From Aureispira anguillae (GTDB taxonomy: Bacteria; Bacteroidota; Bacteroidia; Chitinophagales; Saprospiraceae): a stretch of 64,000 nt of DNA. The stretch spans positions 3,281,716 through 3,345,715 of the forward strand of contig NZ_AP026867.1 in assembly GCF_026000115.1 (NCBI RefSeq), read 5' to 3'. Shown here one piece after another: positions 33,794 through 44,400 of this stretch. Each line of letters starts with the position of its first letter. The stretch's first letter is position 1. The translations under genes and the position numbers were made by a program. Under the pieces are notes generated by a model. The model made no database searches. It was not told the origin of the DNA and saw only the letters and a program-made list of their open reading frames with translations.

Positions 33794-36700
33794 ATGAAAT
33801 CCAAGTATTTACACTTTTTTTTGACTTGTTTTTTGACATTTACCATTCATAGTCTGTTTGCACAAGTAACCCTCACTGTACGCATTAACAGCGGAAATTC
33901 AAGCACAAGTTGTACGGATGGCTGGCTAGGCGGTGGTCCAGAACCTCATTGGCGTGTTCAAGTAGCAGGACAAGGATACACGACTTATCCTACTGCTGGC
34001 ATTTGTTTTACCAACCCACCCAATACACAGTATAGCGAGCAGTTTAACTGCTCTAGTAGCTATCCTAGTACCTTGCAAGTCTGTTTACGGGCTTTTGAAG
34101 ATGATGGTGGAGCCTGCGTTGTAAGTGAAAGCTGTTTGGAACAAATTTGCCAAAATTTCGCTACTCCTACCCCTGGTAATTCGATCACCTATGCGCTTAG
34201 TGTGGGTGGATCTAGTTCTGCCAATATCAACTTTACCATTTCGGCAACTGGTAGTTGGCCTCCTGGTTCTACCTATGATCAAGTCTGTAATGCCATCAAT
34301 TTGGGTATCCTAAATTCCAACAGTTCTGTCGGCAATAGCAACCTAAGTAATTATGGTAACTTTTGTGCAGGTAATGCAGGCGACCCCAATCCATGGGGAG
34401 GAAATAACGATCAAGGTGTTTGGTTCCAATTTACAACAGGTCCTTCTCCTGCTGCTGTTATAGAATTTGATTTAGACAGTGACCCACAAGGTCGAGGCGA
34501 TGGAATTGATTTGCAAGTAGCCTTATATGAATCAAGTAATGGTACTTGTTCGGGAACCTTAACCTTAGTTCAAGAAGATTATGAAGGAATTGGAACCGTC
34601 TGGGATGAAGACATGAGCGTTAATTGTCTCAGTCCCAACACAACTTATTTTCTATTGGTAGATGGCGAAGCTTATACTTTAATCACTGCAAATGGCGTAG
34701 AAGGCTTTTTTGGTTTGCAAATCAATGACAATGGCATTCAACAAGCAGGAGACGAAATATGCGATGCAGAGAATCTAGGCTTAGTTCCAGCAGGAGGTGC
34801 TGTTTCAACACCAGCTCTAAGTCGTTCTAATGTCTGTGCTACCAATATCAATGACCCAACCCCTGGAGCTTGGGGATCCGACCAAACCGTTTGGTTTCGC
34901 TTTCAAGCACCTCCCTCTGGGCATGTTTTTATAGAAGCAGAGTCAGATGCACTATTCCCTGTAGGAGTAGATGCCGTAGACCTACAACTAGCAGTATATG
35001 GAACCAGTACAGGGACTTGCACAGGTACCTTAGATCATATCTACAGTGATTATACGCCTGGCTTATTTGGAGAAGAAATGGACGTACGTTGCCTCACTCC
35101 TGGTGATAATTATTGGGTTATGGTAGATGGCTCCTCTCTAAATGTAGATGGCATTTTTGACCTAACCATCACCGATGGCGGACAATACCCTGCTCCCAAT
35201 GATTTGATTTGTGATGCTATCCCCTTGGGCAACCCTGGTTCTGGCGGCACAGTAGGTTTGCTAAATCAATATAATTATTGCGCCAACAACCTATTTGAAC
35301 CCATCCCAAACAACTGGGGAAATGATATGGGAATTTGGTACACCTTTATTGCTCCTCCTTCTGGAAAAGTTGAAATTCGCTTAAATGACTATGGCTTATT
35401 GAGTCAAGATAGAATTGATTTACAAGTAGCTGTTTATGACCTAACAGGAGCAGTTTGTACGGGTACACCTACCGAAATAAAATCTGAACACGATGGAATT
35501 GGCGTAGTATGGGACGAAGATATGTGGGTAGATTGCCTTATTCCTGGTCGTGAATATTGGATTTTAGTAGATGGCGAAGGGTCTTTGATTGATCCTGATC
35601 TTCGAGAAGGTCTTTTTGATATTGAGGTCTATGGAGATCCACAAGACCCACCTGCTGCCAACAACGAACCTTGTAATGCCATTGCTTTAGGAGATCCAAC
35701 TGGTGGCGCTGTTTCTACCACTCCTACTGCCCTGCATGGTTCTCAAAATAATTTTTGTGCAGATGCTATTGGAGAGCCTCAACCTTCTAACTTTACAGCA
35801 GACCAAACAGTTTGGTACACCTTTGTAGCTCCTGCTACGGGTGCGGTACACTTTGACTTGAATAGTGATCCTGTCGTGGGCGGCGTTGATGCTATTAATT
35901 TACAAATTGCCGTTTATCGTACGCCAGGCTGTTCTGGTCCTTGGATTGAAGAAATTAGTGGTAGTGACATCACTTATGATGTTAGTATGGATCTTTGGTG
36001 TTTGGTTCCTGGTCAAACTTATTATGTACAGATTGACGGAGAACCTCCTGTTCTATTGGAAGGGCACGAAGGCTATTTTGATATAACAATTACAGAAATT
36101 CCTCCTGTTCCTGTGTCTCCTAACGATACCATTTGTGGAGCCGTTGCTTTGGGCAATCCTTGGACTACGCCAATTACCATTAACAATCAGCACAACCTTT
36201 GTGCAGGTGATTTGGGCGATCCCACTCCTTCTGCCTTTGGTACGGATCAAACGGTTTGGTATACCTTCACAACACCAACTACTGGCGGTCCCTTTGCGTT
36301 AGACATTCAGGCAACCTCAGATCTTCCTTGGCCGCTTGGCACAGATGCGGTAGATTTGCAATTAGCCGTTTTCGAATCCTCTACCAATACCTGTACAGGT
36401 ACCTTAACCGAAATGACCAGTGAATATTCCGTTCTCGACTTATTCAATGAATCTATGAACGTACGCTGTTTAGAAGAAAATAAAACATATTTCTTGATGG
36501 TAGATGGTTCTGTTCTTAATGTACAGGGGTATTTTGATCTAAACCTTACTCCTGCTACTCCTGTCCCCATTCCTACCAATGATCTAATTTGTAATTATAT
36601 TGATTTAGGAACGGTTCCCAATGCTGGTTCAATCAATAATGGGGTCGATTATTCCAACTTTTGCTCTGACATAGAAGCAGGAGAACCCAATCCTTTTGCC

Positions 36701-39700
36701 ATAGAACAAACCGTCTGGTTTTCATTTGTTGCTCCCAACCATACTGGTGCAAACGCAACGGCTAATGTGACGGTTAATGTAACTTCTGATCCAGGTAATT
36801 TGGGCGACAATGTAGATTTGCAGTTAGCGGTTTATGAATCGAGCAATACACTTTGCTCTGGCACTATGAATTTGGTAGAGAATGGAGAAGCAGATCCATT
36901 AACTAGTTTTGATGCGAGTGCTAGTGTCACTTGCCTCTACCCTGGTCAACGTTATTATGTGCAAGTAGATGGTTCTATTTTAAATCAAGAGGGCTATTTT
37001 AGAATAGAGGTGCAAGATGATGGACAAGGCGTTCGTCCTCCTTATAATATGATGTGTAATGCTGTTAATTTAGGGACGGTTCCCAATGCTGGCAGCATTA
37101 ACAATAATGTTAATTACACCAACCTATGTACTGACACCGAAACAGGAGAACCTGATCCTGCTGCCTTTGGTATTGGCAAAACGGCTTGGTTTACTTTTGT
37201 AGCACCACTTTCTGGCAATGTCACGATCAATGGGTACAGCGATCCCAACAACATTGGGGATGAGGTAGATTTGCAATTGGCACTCTATTATTCTGACGAT
37301 AACACCTGTACAGGAAATTTCTTAGAAGTAGATAGCGATTATGATGCTTTAAACAAAGATGAATCGCTTACTGTAGATTGTTTAGAAGGTGGTAGAGTTT
37401 ACTATTTGCAAGTAGATGGTGCTGGTGGCTTATTGGGAGATGAGGATGGTTGGTTTACTCTTGAGGTAATTGATGATGGAGGGACTAGCAACTTTCCTTA
37501 TAACAATAGCATTTGCGATGCCTATAGTTTTGGCACCCCTACAGGGGTCATTCAGTCTCGCACCAACGAAAGTAATGCTTGCGCCAATATAGAAGTTGGA
37601 GAGCCTGGTGCTGGTGGTTATGCGACCCATACCGTTTGGTACCAATTTATTGCCCCTCCTTCTGGGCGAGTTGAAATCAATGTAGTATCAACCAATCTTC
37701 TGTTAGGAATAGACCCTGAAGTTTATATTCATGCTTCTTCTGATAATACATGTACAGGGGTGCTCACTGAAGTAGAAAGCTCTCTATGGCCAACGGCTCT
37801 AGTTACAGAAAATATAGAAGCGACCTGCTTAGTTCCTGGCAACGTTTATTTTATCCAAGTAGATGGTCAATTGCTAACCAAAGAAGGTACTTTTAATATT
37901 GATATTGTTGATCTAATGCCCAGTTATGGAACAGGGGCTGCGAATGATCCACAGCCCAGCAACGATAGTTGTGACAACGCTATTGTATTGCCCGTTCAAA
38001 CGGAATCTTGCATCAATGGTGGCGGAACCTTCCAAACCAATAGTTATGGTTATCCAACCATTACCTATGACCCTGCTTATGCGCAAGGCTGCGGAGGCAA
38101 CTGTGGAGATACTTGGTATCAATTTACAATGCCCGCTTCAGGAAATGCTGTCATTGAAGGAAACGATGATGCGGTTGGCGGTGTTACAGGAGATTATTCT
38201 GATTTAACAGTAGTTGCCTACACAGGTACTTGCAATGGTTTAACGCCTATTGATTGTGGACAAGGTGGTCTTAATAGCGATGTTTCCTTCCAAGTTGCAG
38301 CCGCACCTGGAACAACCGTTTGGGTACAGGTATTTGACGATGATGGAAATGATAATGGAGAAGATTATCAAATTTGTGTATCCGAAGGCTGTGGCTTTGA
38401 CAATTGTTTAGATGCCTTATTGGTTCCTATGTTACCTAATGTTCCTTATTGTTGGAATACTTCGGGTGCAGAAGGGGAAGATATTGCCAACGGAGCTCCT
38501 GGTTATAATGAATGTAGCGAGGGAGACAATCCTGAAAATTCTGTTTATTACTATTTTGAGTCTGACTGTAATGGTAGTGATGTCACCTTACATATTATGA
38601 ATGGGCAAATCAATGGTAGCTGTTTATTGGGTATTACCCCATCTGATGGATTTAATATTTCTTTATTCCAAGATGCAACGCCCTGCGACAACAATCCTAC
38701 TGCTCTTGTAGATTGCCAATCGTTTACAGCTTGTGATGTTCAACCCATCAACTGGTCATTTACCTACACGGGCTTGGCTCCTAATACACCATATATGATT
38801 CAAATTGACGGTGGCTTTGGAAATGCAGGTGGAAACAATCAAGGTGAGGTTATGATTACAACAACGACCAATCCTATCTTAGCTCCTGTAGCTACTCCAC
38901 TTACTTGTTCTGGTCTAAATGACGGTACTGCTGCTGCTGCGGTTACAGGTGGAGGCGTTCCTCCCTTTACGTTCTTGTGGTCTAATGGCGTTACTGATTC
39001 TGTTGCGACAGGCTTGGCTACTGGCAATTATACCGTAACGATTACAGGGTCCAATGGCTGTACAGATACCGCTAGTGTTTTTGTTGATGATGGCTTATTG
39101 GTTACTGCTGCCATGTTGCCTCCTACTCCTGTGACGTGTAATGCTGTTTGTGATGGACAAGCTATTGTTACAGGCATCGGTGGTACGGTAACAACAGGAT
39201 ATACCTACCTATGGGATGCTGCTGCTAATAATCAAACCAATGCTACTGCCACAGGATTGTGTGCAGGCACGTATTCTGTTTCTGTTTACGATGATTTGGG
39301 TTGTTTTGATTCTACGCAAGTAACCATAACAGAACCTGCTGTACTGTCCATTAATCTTATTAATAGTATTGCTTCCGACTGCGACTCATCGGTTTGTACA
39401 GGTAGTGCAACCAGTGTTGTTACAGGAGGATCAGGCACTTACAATTACCTTTGGTCTAATGGCAATACCAATGCTGTTCCAAGCGATTTATGTCCTGGCT
39501 TTAATGCCGTTACTGTTACAGATGGTCAAGGGTGTACTGATAGTACAAGCGTTATTATTACTGCGCCAATTGCGTCTACTCCTCCTATTATCAATCCACT
39601 AGCTGGTACTTTCTGTCCTAATACAACGGTTACGTTAACAGCTTCAGGGGGTATTGCAGGAACTGGAGCCGTCACCAATTGGTACACAGGACCTAATGGA

Positions 39701-40975
39701 ACAGGGCTTTTTGTTGGCACAGGAAATAGTATCAATATCGTAACAGATACAACCAGAACCTACTATGTCCGCAGAGAAAGCTTATGTGGCAACACTGCTG
39801 ATTCTAGCATTACTCTCTTTGTTAAACGTTATATTTACGCTGCCAACGGAACCAGTACCAATACTTATTGTACTGACAATAGTGGTTGGCATCATTTCTT
39901 TGTTGGGGACGATATTATTTTCTCCATTCAGGGAGATATTACAACAGGTGCTACAACTGGCTTTCCTCTCGTTACTATTTGGGATTCTACCGCTTATTAT
40001 CAAGAATCGGAAGGTCCTTTTGCGCCAACTTCTTGTGCTACAGGCTGGACCCCAGGCGAAGAACGTTTTGAAATGGAACGAAGCTGGAATGTTGACCTTG
40101 GTGGAGGAGCTGTTAATGCTCCTTATAATGTCCGATTCTACTATGAACCAGCAGAACGAACGGCTATAGAAACGGCAGCGATCAACTGGATGGCAGCTTA
40201 TCCTGCTTGTGGTTATACCTACAAATATCCTTATCCACTTGGTTTTTATTGGTTCAAAAACGAAGGCGCTAATTATGATGCTCCAATTTACGATAGTTTA
40301 CATCTGTCTGGTCCTTTGGGTACGACCATTAATGCCATTAATTATGTAGAGCTTCAAAACATTACTAGTTTCTCTGGAGGTTCTGCGGGGATTGTTTTAA
40401 TTCCTGTTGATCTATTACCTGTAGATTGGTTGTATTTTGATGGTACAACAGATAATAAAATCAACTACTTAAGTTGGGGAACTGAAACAGAAGACAACAG
40501 TGCTTATTTTAACATTGAGCGTAGTTTAGATGGCTTTAGTTTTGAGAAAATAGGCACCGTTTCAGCAAAAGGACAATCAACAAGTACCACACATTATACC
40601 TTTGATGATGTCAATCCTTTTGAAGGTCCTAATTATTATCGTCTAGAATTAGTAGATTTAGATGGAACCTCTACCTATTCTAACATTGTACTATTGAGCA
40701 TCGAGCGAGATCATTTGGCTTATAATTTTTATCCTAATCCTACAGATGGTTACTTGTATTATCAATATGAAGCAAAAGACAAGGAAAAACTAGAAATCAA
40801 GGTATTAGATGTACTGGGTAAACTCATTGATGTAAAAGAACATCAAGCAGTAGTTGGTACCAACAATATACCTACCGATTTGAATGACTATCCTCCTGGA
40901 ACTTATATGGTAAGCGTTCGCCATAAAAAAACAGGCTATGTTCACTTAGCAAAAGTCATCAAAAATAAATATTAA
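33794..40975 (+). CDS. Giant Cys-rich T9SS adhesin-like protein, type A sorting domain
   Basis: A 2393-residue exported protein. Signal peptide about 1-23 (ending LFAQ). Residues 24-155 form a Cys-rich head. From about 162 come eight modules of about 150 residues, each with CNA/CDA..LG, a second Cys in NxCA, VWYTF.AP.(S/T)G, a third Cys in CTG, and CL.PG..Y.(V/I).VDG; this looks PPC-like with paired Cys. Two further Cys-rich modules follow (about 1385-1695), then three SprB-like repeats, an Ig-like stretch, an FN3-like domain (LLPVDWLYFDG) and a T9SS type A sorting domain (FYPNPTDGYLYYQY to the end). The first 1695 residues are collinear with the next gene. Surface adhesion is inferred. Confidence 0.85.
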   Translation: MKSKYLHFFLTCFLTFTIHSLFAQVTLTVRINSGNSSTSCTDGWLGGGPEPHWRVQVAGQGYTTYPTAGICFTNPPNTQYSEQFNCSSSYPSTLQVCLRAFEDDGGACVVSESCLEQICQNFATPTPGNSITYALSVGGSSSANINFTISATGSWPPGSTYDQVCNAINLGILNSNSSVGNSNLSNYGNFCAGNAGDPNPWGGNNDQGVWFQFTTGPSPAAVIEFDLDSDPQGRGDGIDLQVALYESSNGTCSGTLTLVQEDYEGIGTVWDEDMSVNCLSPNTTYFLLVDGEAYTLITANGVEGFFGLQINDNGIQQAGDEICDAENLGLVPAGGAVSTPALSRSNVCATNINDPTPGAWGSDQTVWFRFQAPPSGHVFIEAESDALFPVGVDAVDLQLAVYGTSTGTCTGTLDHIYSDYTPGLFGEEMDVRCLTPGDNYWVMVDGSSLNVDGIFDLTITDGGQYPAPNDLICDAIPLGNPGSGGTVGLLNQYNYCANNLFEPIPNNWGNDMGIWYTFIAPPSGKVEIRLNDYGLLSQDRIDLQVAVYDLTGAVCTGTPTEIKSEHDGIGVVWDEDMWVDCLIPGREYWILVDGEGSLIDPDLREGLFDIEVYGDPQDPPAANNEPCNAIALGDPTGGAVSTTPTALHGSQNNFCADAIGEPQPSNFTADQTVWYTFVAPATGAVHFDLNSDPVVGGVDAINLQIAVYRTPGCSGPWIEEISGSDITYDVSMDLWCLVPGQTYYVQIDGEPPVLLEGHEGYFDITITEIPPVPVSPNDTICGAVALGNPWTTPITINNQHNLCAGDLGDPTPSAFGTDQTVWYTFTTPTTGGPFALDIQATSDLPWPLGTDAVDLQLAVFESSTNTCTGTLTEMTSEYSVLDLFNESMNVRCLEENKTYFLMVDGSVLNVQGYFDLNLTPATPVPIPTNDLICNYIDLGTVPNAGSINNGVDYSNFCSDIEAGEPNPFAIEQTVWFSFVAPNHTGANATANVTVNVTSDPGNLGDNVDLQLAVYESSNTLCSGTMNLVENGEADPLTSFDASASVTCLYPGQRYYVQVDGSILNQEGYFRIEVQDDGQGVRPPYNMMCNAVNLGTVPNAGSINNNVNYTNLCTDTETGEPDPAAFGIGKTAWFTFVAPLSGNVTINGYSDPNNIGDEVDLQLALYYSDDNTCTGNFLEVDSDYDALNKDESLTVDCLEGGRVYYLQVDGAGGLLGDEDGWFTLEVIDDGGTSNFPYNNSICDAYSFGTPTGVIQSRTNESNACANIEVGEPGAGGYATHTVWYQFIAPPSGRVEINVVSTNLLLGIDPEVYIHASSDNTCTGVLTEVESSLWPTALVTENIEATCLVPGNVYFIQVDGQLLTKEGTFNIDIVDLMPSYGTGAANDPQPSNDSCDNAIVLPVQTESCINGGGTFQTNSYGYPTITYDPAYAQGCGGNCGDTWYQFTMPASGNAVIEGNDDAVGGVTGDYSDLTVVAYTGTCNGLTPIDCGQGGLNSDVSFQVAAAPGTTVWVQVFDDDGNDNGEDYQICVSEGCGFDNCLDALLVPMLPNVPYCWNTSGAEGEDIANGAPGYNECSEGDNPENSVYYYFESDCNGSDVTLHIMNGQINGSCLLGITPSDGFNISLFQDATPCDNNPTALVDCQSFTACDVQPINWSFTYTGLAPNTPYMIQIDGGFGNAGGNNQGEVMITTTTNPILAPVATPLTCSGLNDGTAAAAVTGGGVPPFTFLWSNGVTDSVATGLATGNYTVTITGSNGCTDTASVFVDDGLLVTAAMLPPTPVTCNAVCDGQAIVTGIGGTVTTGYTYLWDAAANNQTNATATGLCAGTYSVSVYDDLGCFDSTQVTITEPAVLSINLINSIASDCDSSVCTGSATSVVTGGSGTYNYLWSNGNTNAVPSDLCPGFNAVTVTDGQGCTDSTSVIITAPIASTPPIINPLAGTFCPNTTVTLTASGGIAGTGAVTNWYTGPNGTGLFVGTGNSINIVTDTTRTYYVRRESLCGNTADSSITLFVKRYIYAANGTSTNTYCTDNSGWHHFFVGDDIIFSIQGDITTGATTGFPLVTIWDSTAYYQESEGPFAPTSCATGWTPGEERFEMERSWNVDLGGGAVNAPYNVRFYYEPAERTAIETAAINWMAAYPACGYTYKYPYPLGFYWFKNEGANYDAPIYDSLHLSGPLGTTINAINYVELQNITSFSGGSAGIVLIPVDLLPVDWLYFDGTTDNKINYLSWGTETEDNSAYFNIERSLDGFSFEKIGTVSAKGQSTSTTHYTFDDVNPFEGPNYYRLELVDLDGTSTYSNIVLLSIERDHLAYNFYPNPTDGYLYYQYEAKDKEKLEIKVLDVLGKLIDVKEHQAVVGTNNIPTDLNDYPPGTYMVSVRHKKTGYVHLAKVIKNKY
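34277..37920 (+). repeat. Eight tandem PPC-like module repeats (first giant gene)
   Basis: Within the first giant gene, eight coding repeats of roughly 450 bp. Each encodes a D..CNA.(N/P)LG opening, a VW(Y/F).F core and a (V/M)VDG closing segment. The units have diverged strongly at DNA level while keeping Cys, Trp and Gly positions. Confidence 0.75.
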
Positions 40976-40980
40976 CCCTA

Positions 40981-41010
40981 AGCGACTACTTTTCAGTAGT
41001 CGCTTTTTTT
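40981..41010 (+). terminator. Strong intrinsic terminator between the two giant genes
   Basis: AGCGACTACT (40981-40990) and AGTAGTCGCT (40995-41004) form a perfect 10-bp stem with a TTTC loop and are followed by T6. It starts 5 bp past the stop of the first giant gene, so the two giant genes are separate transcription units. Confidence 0.9.
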
Positions 41011-41055
41011 ATTCCAACAACGCTCACAAAATTCTGCTTTTTTCCATTTCATAAT

Positions 41056-41180
41056 CTCCCTACGGCCGTGAGCCCGCAAGCTCTGTTTAGCTGCGCTGCT
41101 AGGTTCGCTAGTACGCTAGTGCTTATGGTTCGCTATCACTTATGAGCCAACATAGCTGAGTTCGGGTTTCTAGCGGAGTA
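41056..41180. repeat. GC-richer degenerate intergenic repeat
   Basis: A non-coding block with GAGCCCGCAAGCTC, several CGCTAG-type words and CTTATGAGCCAA. Its left part is related in reverse complement to 20530-20570, and CTTATGAGCCAA is also found near 27597. The remaining intergenic DNA to 41473 is AT-rich and must contain the promoter of the second giant gene; no clear -7 box found. Confidence 0.4.
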
Positions 41181-41473
41181 ATGAATAAAACGATTAAGCA
41201 ATAAAACTAACCCGTCAGTTAAAATCAACCTCGTTTCCAAAGCCTCTAACAATGATTTCTAAAAAAAATCGTTTAAATTCTGTATATTTACTAGTTATTA
41301 AAAGTTTAGGAGTCTGTTATTCTAAAAGTTAAGAAGACCTTTTTTAGCAAAAATTGAGTACAATAAACTTACTGGATATATTGAATAAACCCCTTCAATA
41401 AAGTAGTTTTAGACCTATAGCCAATCACGATCAATCACCAAAGTTACCAAGGTAATTTTCAAGAATAATTACT

Positions 41474-44400
41474 ATGAAAATATTACTTACACACTATATT
41501 TTTACACTTCTTTTTTTATTAATTAGTAATTCCCTATACGCACAAGTCACCTTAAGTGTACGCATCAATAGTGGTAATTCAACCACAACTTGTACCGATG
41601 GATTCTTTGGTGGAGGACCAGAACCGCATTGGAGAGTTCAAGTAGCAGGGCAAGGCTACACCACCTATCCTAGAGCGGGCTTTTGTTTTACCAACCCACC
41701 CAATACTCAATATAGTGAGGTCTTTAATTGCGCCAATAACTATCCTGCCAATTTACAAATTTGCCTACGAGCCTTTGAAGACGATGGAACAGCCTGTGTG
41801 GTTAGTCAAAGTTGCTTAGAGCAAATTTGTCAAAATTTTGCTACTCCTGCTCCAGGTAACTCAATTACTTATAGTCTTGCTGTAGGAGGATCTAGTACGG
41901 CCAATATTAATTTTACCATCACAGCTACGGGGGCATTTACCTTACCAGGTGGTGCTTATAATACAATTTGTAATGCGATTAATCTAGGCACGCTAAATTC
42001 TAATTCAACCCTTGGCAATAATGGTTTAAGTAATTATGGTAACTATTGCGCAGACAATATTGGTGACCCCAACCCTTGGGGGGGCAATAATGATCAAGGA
42101 GTTTGGTTTCAATTTACAACAGGTGCTTTTCCTGCAGCAGTAATTGAAGTACAAGCGGTTAGTGATCCTCAAAATTTAGGCGATGACATTGACTTACAAT
42201 TGGCGCTTTACGAATCTAGCAATGGCAGTTGTACGGGTACGCTAAATTTGGTGCAAGAAGATTATCAAGGGCTAGGTCTATTAAACGATGAAGACATGGC
42301 CGTCAGTTGCCTGAGCCCTAATACAACCTATTTTATATTGGTTGATGGAGAAAGTACGTTCTTAGTGAATACAGGAGGACAAGAAGGATTCTTTGGGCTG
42401 CAAGTAGTAGATGGAGGCGTTTTGCAAGCCGCAGATGAGATTTGTGATGCCGAATTTTTGGGAGCCGTGCCTCATGGAGGGGCTGTTGCTACCCCCAACT
42501 TAAGCCGTTCTAACGTTTGTGCAACCAATATTAACGACCCAACGCCTGGTGCTTGGGCTTCGGATCAAACCGTTTGGTTTCGCTTTCAAGCCCCACCTTC
42601 TGGGCATGTGATTATTGATGCCGATAGTGACTTACCTTGGCCCTTGGGCACGGATGCCGTTGACTTGCAATTAGCCCTTTACGAAACAAGTACGGGGGCT
42701 TGTACTGGAACGCTTAATTTTATTCATTCGGACTATACCCCAGGCTTATTTGGGGAAACAATGGATGTAAAATGCTTAACTCCTGGAGCTAACTATTGGA
42801 TTATGGTCGATGGCTCTCCGCTCAATGTAGATGGTATTTTTGATATAACGGTTACAGATGGCGGTATTTTTCCTGCCCCTAATGATTTAATTTGTGATGC
42901 CATCCCCTTGGGAAATCCTGGCGCAGGTGGTACCGTTGGGCTGGTTGATCAAAATAACTATTGCGCAGACAATATCTTTGAGCCTATTCCCTCCAATTGG
43001 GGAAATGACCAAGGCGTTTGGTATACCTTTATTGCACCGCCCTCTGGTAAAGTAGAAATTCGCTTGGATAATGGGGGGCTATTAAGCAGTGATAATATTG
43101 ATTTGCAAGTTGCCGTTTATGACCTCACAGGTGCGGTATGTACAGGTGTTCCCTCAGAAATCAAGTCGGAACATGAGGGAATTGGTGTTCTTTGGGACGA
43201 AGATATGGAAGTGGAATGCCTAATTCCTGGGCGTGAATACTGGATTTTGGTTGATGGCGAAGGTTCTTTGATTGACCCAGATCTCCAAATTGGTATTTTT
43301 GATATTGAGGTCTATGGCGACCCTCGTGATTTGGCATCGCCCTATGATGAACCTTGTAATGCATTGGCCTTAGGTGACCCAACAGGGGGTTCTGTTGGCA
43401 CAAGTCCAATAACAAGCCATGGTTCTCAGAATAATTTTTGTGCAACTGCCACAGGCGAGCCTCAGCCCTCTGGTTTTACAGCAGACCAAACCGTTTGGTA
43501 TACCTTTGTTGCTCCATCCACAGGAAATGTCAATATTGAGCTCAACTCTGATCCTGTCTTGAGTGGTACAGATCCCATCAACTTACAAATAGCCGTTTGG
43601 GTCAGCCCTAGCTGTACGGGACCTTGGCGAGAACATGTTAGTGGCGATGATTTATTATATGATGTAGACCTAGATGTCTATTGTCTAACCCCTGGTCAAA
43701 CCTATTATGTTCAAGTCGATGGGGCTCCCCCTGTTTTATTAGGAGGACATGAGGGGTATTTTGATATTACAATTACTGAAATTCCTTCTATTCCTGTTGC
43801 CCCCAATGATTCTATTTGCAATGCCATTGCCTTGGGAAATCCTTTTGCAGGAACAGTAGGAATTAACAATCAACACAATTTATGCGCAGATGATTTGGGA
43901 GATCCCAATCCTTCTGCTTTTGGCACCGACCAAACGGTCTGGTATACTTTTACCACTCCCGCAACAGGAGGGCCTTATGCGGTAGATATTAATTGCACTT
44001 CTAGTTTACCTTGGCCTTTGGGCAATCAAGATGCCATTGACTTACAAGTTGCCGTTTTTGAATCTAGTAATAATTTATGTACAGGAACACTTTCAGAGGT
44101 AGAGAGCGGTTATTCTTTACTTGATTTATTTAATGAAAGTTTAAACGTTCCTTGTTTAGAAGCAGGGAAAACCTACTTTGTTATGGTAGATGGCTCTTTC
44201 CTAGATGTGCAAGGCTATTTTGATATTAGCATTTCGGCAGCAACGCCTGTACCAATTCCCACCAATGACTTAATCTGTCAACATGAAAACCTGGGTACGG
44301 TACCAATTGGAGGTTCAATCAGTAACAATACCAATTATTATAACTTTTGTGCAGATGTAGAACCAGGAGAACCTAGCCCCTTTGCGATAGAACAAACGGT

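Noticed and set aside
39765-40169. 134-codon frame inside the first giant gene
   Set aside because: It overlaps the long T9SS frame in another phase and is hydrophobic only because of T-rich codon shadows.
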